Source: Aeromicrobium sp. A1-2
GTDB taxonomy: Bacteria; Actinomycetota; Actinomycetes; Propionibacteriales; Nocardioidaceae
Assembly: GCF_003443875.1 (NCBI RefSeq)
Contig: NZ_CP027482.1
Coordinates: 868,001 to 932,000 of the forward strand
Direction of reading: 5' to 3'
DNA: 64,000 nucleotides
Shown: in pieces, positions 45,778 to 58,895 of the stretch
Layout: each line of letters starts with the position of its first letter
Numbering within the stretch: position 1 is the stretch's first letter
The notes under the pieces: generated by a model
The model's input: only the letters and a program-made list of their open reading frames with translations
The model's database searches: none
What the model was told of the DNA's origin: nothing
Made by a program: the position numbers and the translations under genes

Positions 45778-46441
45778 AGGCGACGATTCACCCACAGCCC
45801 CAGTCCTCGTCATCGGCCTGGGGCGCTTCGGCTCGGCCGTCGCCAAGTCGCTGGTCCGGCTCGGGCACGACGTCCTGGCCGTCGACGAGCGCGCCGACGT
45901 CGTGCAGAAGTTCGCGGGGGACTTCACCCACGTGGTGTCCGCCGACACGACCGACACCGAGGCTCTGCGCCAGATCGGCGCCGAACAGTTTCGCCGCGCG
46001 GTCGTCGGCATCGGCACCGACATCGAAGCCAGTGTCCTGACGGTGCTGGGACTCTCGGACCTCGGGGTCAACGAGATCTGGGCCAAGGCCATCAGTGGCA
46101 AGCACGCCGCGATCCTCGAACGAGTCGGGGCGACACACGTCGTCCGTCCCGAGTCGGACATGGGCAAGCGGGTCGCTCACCTGGTGACCGGGACCATGAC
46201 GGACTTCATCGAGTTCGACGACGGCTTCGCGATCGCCCGCACGCGCACCCCGCAAGTCGCCTGCGCGAAGTCGCTGGAGCAGTCGGCACTTCGCTCGCGC
46301 TACGGCGTCACGATCGTGGGGGTCAAGACCCGTGGTGCGGACTTCACGTACGCGCGCCCCGAGACCGTGATCTCCCAGTCCGACGAGCTGATCGTGTCGG
46401 GTCCGACCAACAAGGTCGAGGTATTCTGCGCCCTGCCGTGA
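45770..46441 (+). CDS. TrkA/KtrA family potassium uptake regulatory subunit
   Basis: A 223-residue cytoplasmic gating subunit with an N-terminal RCK/Rossmann domain (VLVIGLGRFGSAVAKSL, VDERADVVQKF, SADTTD) that binds nucleotide, and a C-terminal RCK-C domain (residues about 140-223). I place the start at TTG 45770, because it gives the usual MAKxD-type N-terminus and has GAGGAG ten bases upstream. A longer in-frame reading inside the channel gene would add 18 residues without homology. It overlaps the channel gene by eight bases. Confidence 0.92.
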   Translation: MAKGDDSPTAPVLVIGLGRFGSAVAKSLVRLGHDVLAVDERADVVQKFAGDFTHVVSADTTDTEALRQIGAEQFRRAVVGIGTDIEASVLTVLGLSDLGVNEIWAKAISGKHAAILERVGATHVVRPESDMGKRVAHLVTGTMTDFIEFDDGFAIARTRTPQVACAKSLEQSALRSRYGVTIVGVKTRGADFTYARPETVISQSDELIVSGPTNKVEVFCALP

Positions 46442-46521
46442 CGGGGGCCTTTCAAGCGGCTCAATGGCCGTGGGGTTCGGCCGGCCAAGGAGTGGGGGAG
46501 CGGGGATCGTTCCGCCACCGG

Positions 46522-46527
46522 TAACGT
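46522..46527 (+). promoter_or_regulatory. Leaderless -10 box of leuS
   Basis: TAACGT followed by seven bases and GTG 46535. Confidence 0.6.
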
Positions 46528-46534
46528 TCGGGCG

Positions 46535-49354
<2,820 letters not shown>

Positions 49355-49371
49355 TGTGCGGCACGGGCCGA

Positions 49372-49377
49372 TAGGGT
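49372..49377 (+). promoter_or_regulatory. Leaderless -10 box of the DegV gene
   Basis: TAGGGT followed by seven bases and ATG 49385. It overlaps an in-frame GTG at 49376, which is therefore rejected as a start. Confidence 0.6.
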
Positions 49378-49384
49378 GCGTGAC

Positions 49385-50230
49385 ATGACCGTAGCCATCG
49401 TCACGGACTCGACGTCATCGCTGGATCCCCAGGATGCCGAGCGGGAGGGCATCACGGTCGTGCCGCTGCAGGTCATCATCGGTGCCGACGTCTACACCGA
49501 GGGAGTCGACGTCACGGCGGACATGATTGCCGCGGCGCTCGCGGCGATCGTCCCGGTCAGCACGTCGCGGCCGACGCCGGACGACTTCCTGGCGGTCTAT
49601 GAGCGGCTGGCCGCCGAGGGCGCCGAGGCGATCGTCTCGGTGCACCTGAGCTCCAAGATGTCCGGCACCCTCGACTCGGCGATCCTGGCGGCCAAGCAGG
49701 CGTCCGTGCCGGTGACCTGCATCGACTCAGGCCAGGTTGGTGTCGCGACAGGCTTCGCGGCGGGTCGCGCCGCGCGCGCCTGTGCCAACGGCGGGGACGC
49801 CGCTGCAGCCGCCGACGCTGCTCGGCGAGCCGGCGACTCATCGACGGTGCTGCTGTACGTCGACACCCTGGAGTACCTCAAGCGGGGCGGCCGGGTCGGC
49901 ACCGCTGCGGCCCTGATCGGTTCGGCGCTGGCGGTCAAGCCGATCCTCACGATCACCGATGGGCTGGTCGTGCCACTGGAGCGCGTCCGCACGCAGGCCA
50001 AGGCGTTGGCGCGTCTCGAGGCCCTCGCGGTGGACCGGGCGCAGGCCTGCGCGGAGGGGTTCGACATCGGCGTGCAGCACCTGTCCAGCCCCACGATCGC
50101 TGCCGCGGTCGCCGAGCGTCTTGCCATGGCCCTGGGCCTGGAGTCGATCGGCGTCGACGAGGTCGGCGCGTCGATCGGCGCTCACGTCGGGCCGGGCATG
50201 ATCTCGGTGACTGTCACCCCGCACTGCTGA
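49385..50230 (+). CDS. DegV family fatty-acid-binding protein
   Basis: A 281-residue cytoplasmic protein of the DegV/FakB fold, which binds a single fatty acid. Conserved segments are AIVTDSTSSLD, the ligand-site loop VSTSRPTPDDF, VHLSSKMSGTLDSA, IDSGQVGVATGF and YLKRGGRVGTAAALIGS. In firmicutes FakB presents fatty acids to the kinase FakA; no FakA gene is visible here, so its partner is unknown. Between leuS and comEA it occupies the conserved actinobacterial position. Confidence 0.95.
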   Translation: MTVAIVTDSTSSLDPQDAEREGITVVPLQVIIGADVYTEGVDVTADMIAAALAAIVPVSTSRPTPDDFLAVYERLAAEGAEAIVSVHLSSKMSGTLDSAILAAKQASVPVTCIDSGQVGVATGFAAGRAARACANGGDAAAAADAARRAGDSSTVLLYVDTLEYLKRGGRVGTAAALIGSALAVKPILTITDGLVVPLERVRTQAKALARLEALAVDRAQACAEGFDIGVQHLSSPTIAAAVAERLAMALGLESIGVDEVGASIGAHVGPGMISVTVTPHC

Positions 50231-50330
50231 GACCCTGGTCGCGGGAGTCTGGTTTTCCACCGCACGAGGTGTGTCGACGGTCGTCCACAGAGCCGATCTT
50301 GCATCGCTGCGGAGCCCCGCTGTGGATGTC

Positions 50331-50336
50331 TAGGTT
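50331..50336 (+). promoter_or_regulatory. Leaderless -10 box of comEA
   Basis: TAGGTT followed by six bases and GTG 50343. Confidence 0.6.
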
Positions 50337-50342
50337 CGATGG

Positions 50343-51062
50343 GTGAGATCCAGGCGCCCGGACCAGCCCGACGAGACCCGGGCGGAGATAGCTCGACGTC
50401 GGCTCGCGCAGCTCGCTGCCTCGTTCGACGCCGAGCTGCCTCCGGTCGAGGAGCCGGAGCCTACGCAGACCCGGCGGGCCGTCGAGCTGCCGCACGTCCG
50501 GGTCCTCGCCACGATTGCGGTGGCCGCATCGGTGCTGCTGGTGTGGTGGTTGCTGTCCGCTCGGCCCGAGACCAGTGACCCGGTGGCTCCGCTGGTGTTC
50601 GGTGAGTCGACCGCACCGACCGGCGGCGCGACGACCGGACCGGCCGCTGGCGATCTGATCATCGACGTCGTCGGCAAGGTCCGCAAGCCGGGCATCGTGA
50701 AGGTGCCGAGTGGATCACGGGTCTATCAGGCGATCGAGGCGGCTGGTGGACTCAAGGGGCGCGTCAACACGACGTCGCTCAACCTGGCCCGGGTGCTGGG
50801 CGACGGTGAGCAGGTCCTGGTCGGCATCGAGCCGGTCGTGGTCCCCGGAGCAGGCGGCGGGGTGGCCAGCGCCACGGTCAATCTCAACACCGCGACCGCC
50901 GAGCAGCTCGAGACCCTGCCGGGGATCGGTCCGGTCACCGCCCAGGCGATCCTCGACTGGCGGCAGAAGAACGGCCGCTTCGGCTCGGTCGAGGACCTGC
51001 TCGACGTGCGGGGCATTGGCGACGCGACGCTGGCCGAGCTGCGCGACCACGTCACGGTGTGA
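50343..51062 (+). CDS. comEA: ComEA family DNA-binding protein
   Basis: A 239-residue membrane-anchored protein. It has a charged N-terminus, one helix (about residues 58-77), an SLBB-type domain (IIDVVGKVRKPGIVKVPSGSRV region) and a C-terminal double helix-hairpin-helix (NLNTATAEQLETLPGIGPVT, VRGIGDATLAEL). In competent bacteria ComEA binds incoming double-stranded DNA outside the membrane and hands it to ComEC. Natural competence is not shown for most actinobacteria that carry this pair. The stop overlaps the comEC start (GTGA). Confidence 0.93.
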   Translation: MRSRRPDQPDETRAEIARRRLAQLAASFDAELPPVEEPEPTQTRRAVELPHVRVLATIAVAASVLLVWWLLSARPETSDPVAPLVFGESTAPTGGATTGPAAGDLIIDVVGKVRKPGIVKVPSGSRVYQAIEAAGGLKGRVNTTSLNLARVLGDGEQVLVGIEPVVVPGAGGGVASATVNLNTATAEQLETLPGIGPVTAQAILDWRQKNGRFGSVEDLLDVRGIGDATLAELRDHVTV

Positions 51063-53311
51063 TGCACGACGTCCGGATGGTCCTGCCCGCGGCCGTCGCG
51101 TGGGGCTCTGCGGCATGGCTCGTCACGGCCGGGTCAAGTGTGTCGCTCGGTGTCGCACTCTGCGCTTTGGGTGCCATCGGGGGGCTGTTCCGGTGGGCCC
51201 CGGGCTCGGCGCTCCCGTTGACCCTCACGGCGGTGTGCCTGGCGGCGATCGCGGCGTCCTGTGCGTGGCGGCTCACGATGGTCGAGCACTCTCCGCTGAC
51301 CCGGCTGGCCCACGAACGCCGGCTCGCGACCCTGGACCTGGAGATCCGCAGGGACGCGCGGGCCTTCACACAGCACGGCGAGGCGGCCGTCGTGGTCGAG
51401 GTTCTGGTTCGCCGGGTGGTCAGCCGGGACGTGGACGTCCGCATCCGGGATCGCGCAACGGCATTCCTCGACGGACCTGAGCGGGCGCTTGTCGTCGGGC
51501 GACGACTCGTCGTCACAGGCCGGCTGGCCCCGGCGGACTCGTCGGACGAGGCCGCCGAGATCGATGTCGTCCACCGGGGGTCGACCGACCGGGCGGCGTG
51601 GTGGTGGGAGGCGTCCGAACGGGTCCGCGACGGGGTGCGACAGTCAGTGTCGGGGGTCGGTGCTGAGCCGCGTGCGCTCGTCCCGGCCCTCGTCGACGGG
51701 GACGTCGGCCGAGTCAATGACGACGTCGAGGAGGACTTCCGACGCAGCGGGCTGACCCACCTGATGGCCGTCTCGGGCACCAACCTGACGATAGTGCTGG
51801 CGGTGGTCATGCTGCTCGGACGCTCGGCCGGGCTGCGTCGACGTGGTCTGTGGGCGCTCGGCGCGTTGTCGATCGTGGCGTTCGTGCTGCTGGCCCGGCC
51901 AGATCCCAGTGTCGTGCGGGCGGCCGCGATGGGAGCAGTAGGCATCGCGGCGTTGGGATGTGGCGCTCGTGGCGGTGTCCGTGCCCTGGCCTGGGCAATC
52001 ATCGGTCTGGTCTTCGTGGACCCGTGGCTCGCCCGATCGGTCGGATTCATCCTGTCGGTGACCGCGACCGGCGGCATCCTCGTGCTGGCGCCGGTGCTGG
52101 CCCGACGCCTCACCCGGTGGATGCCGCGGTGGTGCGCGCTGGCGATCGCCGTCCCGGTGGCGGCCCAGCTGGTGTGCACGCCGGTCATCGCCGCAATCTC
52201 CGGCCAGATATCGCTCGTGGCTGTCCTGGCGAACCTGCTCGCCGCTCCGGCTGTCGCGCCGGCCACGATCGCCGGGCTGCTGGGTGGCTGCGTCGCGCTG
52301 GTGTCGGTCCCTGTGAGCCAGGCGCCCGGTCTGGTTGCGGGGGCCTGCGCAAGCTGGATCCTCACGGTCGGCCATCGCGCCGCGGGGGTGGAGGCCGCGA
52401 CCGTCCCGTGGCACGCCCCCTGGCCATGGCTGCTGGCGGTGGTGCCGGCTGTCGCGGTTGCGACGATCGTGGTCGCGTCGCGACCGGTCTGGTTCGTCGG
52501 GCTCTCGCTCGGCCTGCTCGTCGCAGTCTGGCGTCCGCCGTCGGTCGGCTGGCCGCCCCCGGGCTGGATCATGGTCGCCTGCGACGTCGGGCAAGGCGAC
52601 GCCGCGGTGCTGGCCGCCGGTGACGGCACGGCGATCGTGATCGACGCCGGGCCCGACCCGGCCGCAGTCGACCGCTGCCTGGACCGCCTTCACATTCGAC
52701 GGGTGCGGCTGATGGTCTTCACGCATGCCCACGCCGACCACGTCGACGGGTGGTCCGGAGTCAAGGACGGCAGACGGGTCGACCAGATCGCGGTCGGGAC
52801 GACCGGCGGCCCCGGCGACGACGGCATTCCTCGGCACGTCGTGGCCCCGGGGGACTCGTTCACGATCGGGGAGGTCGCTGCGCAGGTCATCTGGCCCGAA
52901 CGCACGCCCGGCGCTGAGCAGACCGTCCGGACCCGCGCGCGCGACGGCTCGATCGTCAACGATGCGAGCGTTGTCCTGGCCGTCCGGGTCCGCGGCGTGC
53001 GTCTGCTGCTGACCGGCGACATTGAGCCCGACGCCCAGGCCGCGATCCTGCGCCGCCATGCCGATCTCGCGGCCGACGTCATCAAGATGCCGCACCACGG
53101 CAGTGCGCGGCAGTCGAGGGCCTTCTTCGACGCGGTCGGTGCCCGGATCGGCACGATCAGCGCGGGGAAGGACAACGACTACGGCCACCCGGCGGCCGCG
53201 GCGCTCACGCTCCTGCGGGAGGAGGGCATCCAGTGGTGGCGCACCGACACGGACGGGGACATCGCGATCGTCGAGCGCGACGGGCGAACGCATGTCGTCA
53301 GCCGCCACTAG
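51059..53311 (+). CDS. comEC: ComEC/Rec2 family DNA uptake channel
   Basis: A 750-residue polytopic membrane protein. Order: an N-terminal hydrophobic pair with an OB-like extracellular region (residues 1 to about 200), the competence channel domain (MAVSGTNLTIVLAV to about 500) and a C-terminal metallo-beta-lactamase-like domain with VFTHAHADHVDGW and LLTGDIEPDAQ, whose metal site is intact. It imports single-stranded DNA. GTG 51059 and ATG 51062 are equally possible starts, both overlapping the comEA stop. Its TAG stop is the first half of the holA -10 box. Confidence 0.94.
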   Translation: MMHDVRMVLPAAVAWGSAAWLVTAGSSVSLGVALCALGAIGGLFRWAPGSALPLTLTAVCLAAIAASCAWRLTMVEHSPLTRLAHERRLATLDLEIRRDARAFTQHGEAAVVVEVLVRRVVSRDVDVRIRDRATAFLDGPERALVVGRRLVVTGRLAPADSSDEAAEIDVVHRGSTDRAAWWWEASERVRDGVRQSVSGVGAEPRALVPALVDGDVGRVNDDVEEDFRRSGLTHLMAVSGTNLTIVLAVVMLLGRSAGLRRRGLWALGALSIVAFVLLARPDPSVVRAAAMGAVGIAALGCGARGGVRALAWAIIGLVFVDPWLARSVGFILSVTATGGILVLAPVLARRLTRWMPRWCALAIAVPVAAQLVCTPVIAAISGQISLVAVLANLLAAPAVAPATIAGLLGGCVALVSVPVSQAPGLVAGACASWILTVGHRAAGVEAATVPWHAPWPWLLAVVPAVAVATIVVASRPVWFVGLSLGLLVAVWRPPSVGWPPPGWIMVACDVGQGDAAVLAAGDGTAIVIDAGPDPAAVDRCLDRLHIRRVRLMVFTHAHADHVDGWSGVKDGRRVDQIAVGTTGGPGDDGIPRHVVAPGDSFTIGEVAAQVIWPERTPGAEQTVRTRARDGSIVNDASVVLAVRVRGVRLLLTGDIEPDAQAAILRRHADLAADVIKMPHHGSARQSRAFFDAVGARIGTISAGKDNDYGHPAAAALTLLREEGIQWWRTDTDGDIAIVERDGRTHVVSRH

Positions 53312-53314
53312 GCT
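53309..53314 (+). promoter_or_regulatory. Leaderless -10 box of holA, built on the comEC stop codon
   Basis: TAGGCT, whose TAG is the comEC stop, followed by six bases and GTG 53321. Confidence 0.6.
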
Positions 53315-53320
53315 GGCCCC

Positions 53321-54295
53321 GTGGCCACGGCATTCGGCAAGATCCTGCTCATCACCGGCAATGCCGAGTTCCTCGCCGACCGCACGAGGCGACGCGCCCT
53401 CAAGGCCGTCACAGGGGAGCACCCCGAGTGCCAGGTTGCCGAGTCCAGCGCCTCGGGCCTGCAGCCCGGAGAGCTGGCCGGGCTCACGAGCCCGTCTCTG
53501 TTCAGTGACGTGAGTGCGCTGGTGCTGACCGATCTGCAGGACTTGCCCGACGCGGCGCAGGGCGAGCTGCTGGCCTACGCCGCAGCGCCTTCGGACGACA
53601 TCGCGGTCGTGCTGGTGCACGGCGGCGGCAACAAGGGCAAGGGGCTGCTCGACAAGCTCCGCAAGATCGGTTGTGTCAGCGAGGTCAAGGTCGAGCAGCC
53701 GAAGTACGAGCGCGACCACGCCCGCTGGGTCTACACCGAGGTCCGCGACCTCGGCGCCCGCATCGACGAGGAGGCTGCGACGCTCCTGGTGGCTTCGGTC
53801 GGGCAGGACCTTCGGGCACTGGCCGGTGCCGCCGACCAGCTCGTCGCCAATCTGGACAAGGGTGCCGAGATCTCTGCGTCTCTGGTCCGCCAATACTTCG
53901 GCGGCCGGGCCGACGTCCGCGGCTACGAGATCGCCGACGCGGCGATCGACGGCCGGATCAACGTGGCGCTCGAGCAGGCCCGGTGGGCCGAGACCGCCAA
54001 GGTCGCCCCGGTGCTGATCACGGCCGCCTTCGCCAGCGGGCTGCGATCTCTGGCCAAGCTGTCCGGCGCACCGCAGGGCCTTCGTGACAACGAGCTCGCA
54101 GCCCACATCGGCGCGCCGCCGTTCAAGATCCGGTCGATGCGCCAGCAGCTGCGCTCGTGGGAGCAGGACGGTCTCGCCCACGCGATCGAGGCCGTCGCGC
54201 AGGCCGACCTCGACGTCAAGGGCGGAGCCGCCGACCCAGCGTTCGCGATCGAGCGCATGGTCCTCCAGGTCGCGGCGGCGCGCCGCCGCCACTGA
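53321..54295 (+). CDS. holA: DNA polymerase III subunit delta
   Basis: A 324-residue clamp-loader subunit that opens the beta clamp. It has the AAA-like fold: GKILLITGNAEFLADR at the start, SLFSDVSALVLTDL, VLVHGGGNKGKGLL, YTEVRDLGARIDEEAA and the C-terminal helical part with PPFKIRSMRQQLRSW. As usual for delta there is no working Walker A. It has its own leaderless-type promoter and overlaps the following membrane gene by one base (TGATG). Confidence 0.95.
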   Translation: MATAFGKILLITGNAEFLADRTRRRALKAVTGEHPECQVAESSASGLQPGELAGLTSPSLFSDVSALVLTDLQDLPDAAQGELLAYAAAPSDDIAVVLVHGGGNKGKGLLDKLRKIGCVSEVKVEQPKYERDHARWVYTEVRDLGARIDEEAATLLVASVGQDLRALAGAADQLVANLDKGAEISASLVRQYFGGRADVRGYEIADAAIDGRINVALEQARWAETAKVAPVLITAAFASGLRSLAKLSGAPQGLRDNELAAHIGAPPFKIRSMRQQLRSWEQDGLAHAIEAVAQADLDVKGGAADPAFAIERMVLQVAAARRRH

Positions 54296-55455
54296 TGTCC
54301 GTTGCCGGCGTGACCACGCCGAGGCGGGTGAACGCGGGCCGTGTCGATTCCGTCGACCTGGCACGAGGCGTTGCGCTGATCGGGATGGTGCTGATCCATG
54401 TCGGCCCGCACTGGGTCGATCCCGATCCGCCGATCGGCATCATCATCGCCTCAGGTCGAGCTGCGCCCCTGTTCGCGATGCTCGCTGGCGTCGCGCTCAT
54501 GATCGTGCACCAGCGCGATCCATATGGTGCCGGATCGACGCGGGCGACCTGGATCCGTGCCGCGCTGCTGATCGTTCTGGGGCTCTCGCTCGGTGCGCTC
54601 GAGGACATGCCGGTCCTGATCATCCTGGCGTTCTACGGCGTGCTGGTCGTGCTCGCACTGCCCTTCCGGCGTCTTCGAGCCCGGACACTGCTCGCGCTGG
54701 CCGTGGCTTGGGCCGTCGTGGCGCCTGTTGTCGTGATCGGTGCCGAGTCGCTTCACGATCCAGTCCTGGCCGGGCAGGCCGAGCTGTCCGATCTGCGGCA
54801 CCCGATCGACCTGGCGATGGAGCTCGTGGTCTGGGGCGCCTACCCAGCCGGCGTGTGGTTCGCATACGTCCTGGTGGGTCTGGCGCTCGGTCGCCTCGAC
54901 CTGCGAAGCGTCGAGATTGCGAGGCGGCTCGTCGTGGTGGGTGCGGGGCTGGTCCTGCTGACGCTGACCGCGGGATGGATTCTGATCCGGACCGGCATGG
55001 TCGATGACCCCGACGACCTGGGCTGGCGGCTGCTGGTGGCCGGCATCTCAGGGCGGCCCGCCGGGGCGCGCTGGAACGACCTGTTGCTGGTCGGTTCACA
55101 CACCTCGACACCCTTGAACCTGCTCAGCTCGGGGGCATCCGCGGTCCTGGTGATCGGGCTGTGTGCGCTGGTTGTGCAAGGGCGATGGGCTCGCCAGCTG
55201 CTCACGCCGATCCGCGCTGCCGGTGCCATGATGCTGACGGTCTACACAGTGCACGTGCTGTGGGCCTGGCGCCTGCGCGTCAACCACCTGGAGGAGTTCC
55301 CGGGCCAACGGTCCGACGGCGCCCACCAGGACTGGCTGCTCCAGGTCGTGGTGCTCTGCGCGATCGCGGCGTTGTGGTGGCGATTCGTCGGCAAGGGTCC
55401 ACTGGAGTGGCTCATGCGACAGGTGTCTATCCGGCCGCGATGCGTCAGGACATGA
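54295..55455 (+). CDS. DUF418/heparan-acetyltransferase-like membrane protein
   Basis: A 386-residue protein with about ten membrane helices. The start, GRVDSVDLARGVALIGMVLIHVGP, is the signature of the HGSNAT-catalytic/DUF418 superfamily of membrane acyltransferases and related proteins. ATG 54295 overlaps the holA stop by one base. A longer frame exists inside holA but is not supported. The substrate is unknown; acetyl transfer to a sugar across the membrane is possible for the superfamily but is only an inference. It converges with rpsT, and its stop codon lies in the rpsT terminator. Confidence 0.83.
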   Translation: MSVAGVTTPRRVNAGRVDSVDLARGVALIGMVLIHVGPHWVDPDPPIGIIIASGRAAPLFAMLAGVALMIVHQRDPYGAGSTRATWIRAALLIVLGLSLGALEDMPVLIILAFYGVLVVLALPFRRLRARTLLALAVAWAVVAPVVVIGAESLHDPVLAGQAELSDLRHPIDLAMELVVWGAYPAGVWFAYVLVGLALGRLDLRSVEIARRLVVVGAGLVLLTLTAGWILIRTGMVDDPDDLGWRLLVAGISGRPAGARWNDLLLVGSHTSTPLNLLSSGASAVLVIGLCALVVQGRWARQLLTPIRAAGAMMLTVYTVHVLWAWRLRVNHLEEFPGQRSDGAHQDWLLQVVVLCAIAALWWRFVGKGPLEWLMRQVSIRPRCVRT

Positions 55456-55477
55456 AAAAAGCGCCCCGAAGGGCGCT
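55454..55477 (-). terminator. Intrinsic terminator of rpsT
   Basis: Read on the minus strand: a 7-bp stem AGCGCCC/GGGCGCT with loop TTCG, followed by six T. It is the only classical U-tract terminator I found in the window. Confidence 0.88.
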
Positions 55478-55493
55478 CAGTCCATGGCGTACG

Positions 55494-55754
55494 TCAGAGA
55501 GACGCGGCCTTCTTGGCGATGGCCGACTTGCGGTTGGCCGCCTGGTTCTTGTGGATGACCTTGCGCGACGCGGCCTTGTCGAGCCTCTTGGTCGCCTCGG
55601 CGGCGAGCTTCTTGGCCTCGGCGGCGTCGCCGGAGTCAGCAGCCTCGGTGAAGCGGCGGACGGCGGTCTTGAGGGCCGAACGTACGGACTTGTTACGCTC
55701 GCGAGCCAGCTCGTTCTGCCGGTTACGCTTGATCTGCGACTTGATATTCGCCAC
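55494..55754 (-). CDS. rpsT: 30S ribosomal protein S20
   Basis: An 86-residue basic helical protein of the small subunit that binds the 5' domain of 16S rRNA. The sequence [20 protein letters not shown], then [18 protein letters not shown], is diagnostic. The start is GTG. It is transcribed alone, opposite to holA and lepA, which is the conserved arrangement, and ends in a strong intrinsic terminator. TACATT on the minus strand near 55775 could be its -10 box. Confidence 0.98.
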   Translation of the reverse strand: MANIKSQIKRNRQNELARERNKSVRSALKTAVRRFTEAADSGDAAEAKKLAAEATKRLDKAASRKVIHKNQAANRKSAIAKKAASL

Positions 55755-55919
55755 GGGGCAAACCTGTTTCTCTCGAATGTAATGAGTGTTGCGAAAAGTG
55801 TTAGGACGTACCGAGGCACGCGACCGCCAACTCTATCAGTCAGCGTGGGTGAGCCTCAAATCGATGGAACGGGGCGGGTGGCGCGACCGCACCTGCAGTG
55901 ATGGGACACTGGAGACATC

Positions 55920-57773
<1,854 letters not shown>

Positions 57774-57778
57774 CAGCA

Positions 57779-57815
57779 TCCCGCCCCGAATTTCCCGGCG
57801 GGACAGGCCTTTTCG
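57779..57815 (+). terminator. Possible terminator after lepA
   Basis: Stem TCCCGCC (57779-57785) with GGCGGGA (57797-57803), then CAGGCCTTTTC with a four-T run. Confidence 0.5.
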
Positions 57816-57819
57816 GGTC

Positions 57820-57825
57820 TAGGGT
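57820..57825 (+). promoter_or_regulatory. Probable -10 box for the 113-aa gene
   Basis: TAGGGT just after the lepA hairpin; transcription would start about 20 bases before ATG 57852, with GAGGAGG between them. Confidence 0.45.
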
Positions 57826-57851
57826 GAGTCTGCCCAGACCGAGGAGGCCTG

Positions 57852-58193
57852 ATGTTCGGCAAGACGTGGGAAGCAGCAACCGGGACCGTGGTCGAGTCGC
57901 GGGTCACGGGTGCATCTGTGGCCGAGCACGGCAGCTCGGTGCGGCGTGAGTTCGTCGTCGAGGTCGTGCCGGCCGCCGGTGCGCCCTACCGTGCGGCGGT
58001 CAAGGAAGGGAACTACTCGGACTTCTGGCACCCCAGACCCGGCCAGCGTGTCCTGCTCCAGATCGAGGCGAAGAGCGGCAAGGTCCGCTTCGACAGGTCC
58101 GATCCGGGTCTGAGCTTCAAGGAGCACGAGCGGCGGACGTCGGCGGCGTTCGACGCGGCGCTCGACCCCGACACCCCTCCGCCAGCGGGCTGA
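57852..58193 (+). CDS. Unrecognised small cytoplasmic protein, 113 aa
   Basis: I cannot name the family. The sequence (GTVVESRVTG, FVVEVVPAAGAPYRAAVKE, PRPGQRVLLQIEAKSGKVRF) looks like a small all-beta domain, similar in style to DUF3592-type modules that follow TVVES-like starts, but without the membrane helices of that family. GAGGAGG four bases before the ATG gives it one of the strongest ribosome sites in the window. Neighbours give no clue. Confidence 0.72.
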   Translation: MFGKTWEAATGTVVESRVTGASVAEHGSSVRREFVVEVVPAAGAPYRAAVKEGNYSDFWHPRPGQRVLLQIEAKSGKVRFDRSDPGLSFKEHERRTSAAFDAALDPDTPPPAG

Positions 58194-58226
58194 CCTTCCG
58201 GTCACGCGGGAGGTCTCCGGCGCCGA

Positions 58227-58232
58227 TAGGGT
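58227..58232 (+). promoter_or_regulatory. Leaderless -10 box of the MOSC gene
   Basis: TAGGGT followed by six bases and ATG 58239. Confidence 0.6.
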
Positions 58233-58238
58233 CGCCAC

Positions 58239-58880
58239 ATGGCACAGGTGGAATCGGTCAACGTCGGGCAGACCGTGGACGTGCCGTGGGGACACCTGCG
58301 GCGTACCGCTATCGACAAGCGTCCGGTCGAGGGGGCGGTCCACGTCCACCCGTTCGGTGTCGGTCCGGACGAGATCGCCGACCTGCAGCACCATGGCGGC
58401 CCCGACCAGGCGGTCTACGCCTATGCGCGGGAGGACCTGACGGCCTGGGAACAGATCACCGGTGTCGAGCTGCCGGCAGGACGGTTCGGGGAAAATCTGA
58501 CGACGCAGGGGATCGACCTCAACGAGGCGAGGGTCGGCGACCGGTGGCGCGTGGGCGAGGCTCTGCTCGAGATCTCCGGTGTGCGCATCCCGTGCTCGGT
58601 CTTCCAGGGTTTCGTGGACCAGGAGCAGTGGGTCAAACGGTTCACCCAGCACGGTCGCCCCGGTCCGTACCTCCGTGTCATCGAGCCCGGCGGCGTCCGG
58701 TCCGGAGATCCCATCGAGGTCGTGGAGCAGCGCGATCACGACCTGACGGTCGGCCTGGTGTTCCGCGCGCTGACGACCGAGCGCGATCTGATCAGCCGGC
58801 TGGACGAGGAGCCCCGCCTCGCGGCGTTCGTGAAGCGCAGGCTGGCCGGGCGCCGCAGGCAGGGCTCGAGCACGCGGTGA
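58239..58880 (+). CDS. MOSC domain protein (YiiM-like)
   Basis: A 213-residue protein with the MOSC fold, a molybdenum-cofactor sulfurase/carrier-type domain. The family pattern is visible: HHGGPDQAVYAYAREDL, GRFGENLTTQGIDL and the conserved cysteine in VRIPCSVFQG, which probably binds the cofactor. YiiM-type proteins reduce N-hydroxylated compounds together with a reductase. No molybdopterin genes lie nearby. It converges on the MpaB-like gene, 15 bases away. Confidence 0.92.
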   Translation: MAQVESVNVGQTVDVPWGHLRRTAIDKRPVEGAVHVHPFGVGPDEIADLQHHGGPDQAVYAYAREDLTAWEQITGVELPAGRFGENLTTQGIDLNEARVGDRWRVGEALLEISGVRIPCSVFQGFVDQEQWVKRFTQHGRPGPYLRVIEPGGVRSGDPIEVVEQRDHDLTVGLVFRALTTERDLISRLDEEPRLAAFVKRRLAGRRRQGSSTR

Positions 58881-58895
58881 GCCCCACCCCCGGAG

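Noticed and set aside
51644..54364. A 906-codon open frame on the minus strand across comEC and holA
   Set aside because: It is antisense to two well-supported genes. Long antisense frames arise from the high-GC codon pattern, and the translation is low-complexity Arg/Asp/Gly-rich with no family.
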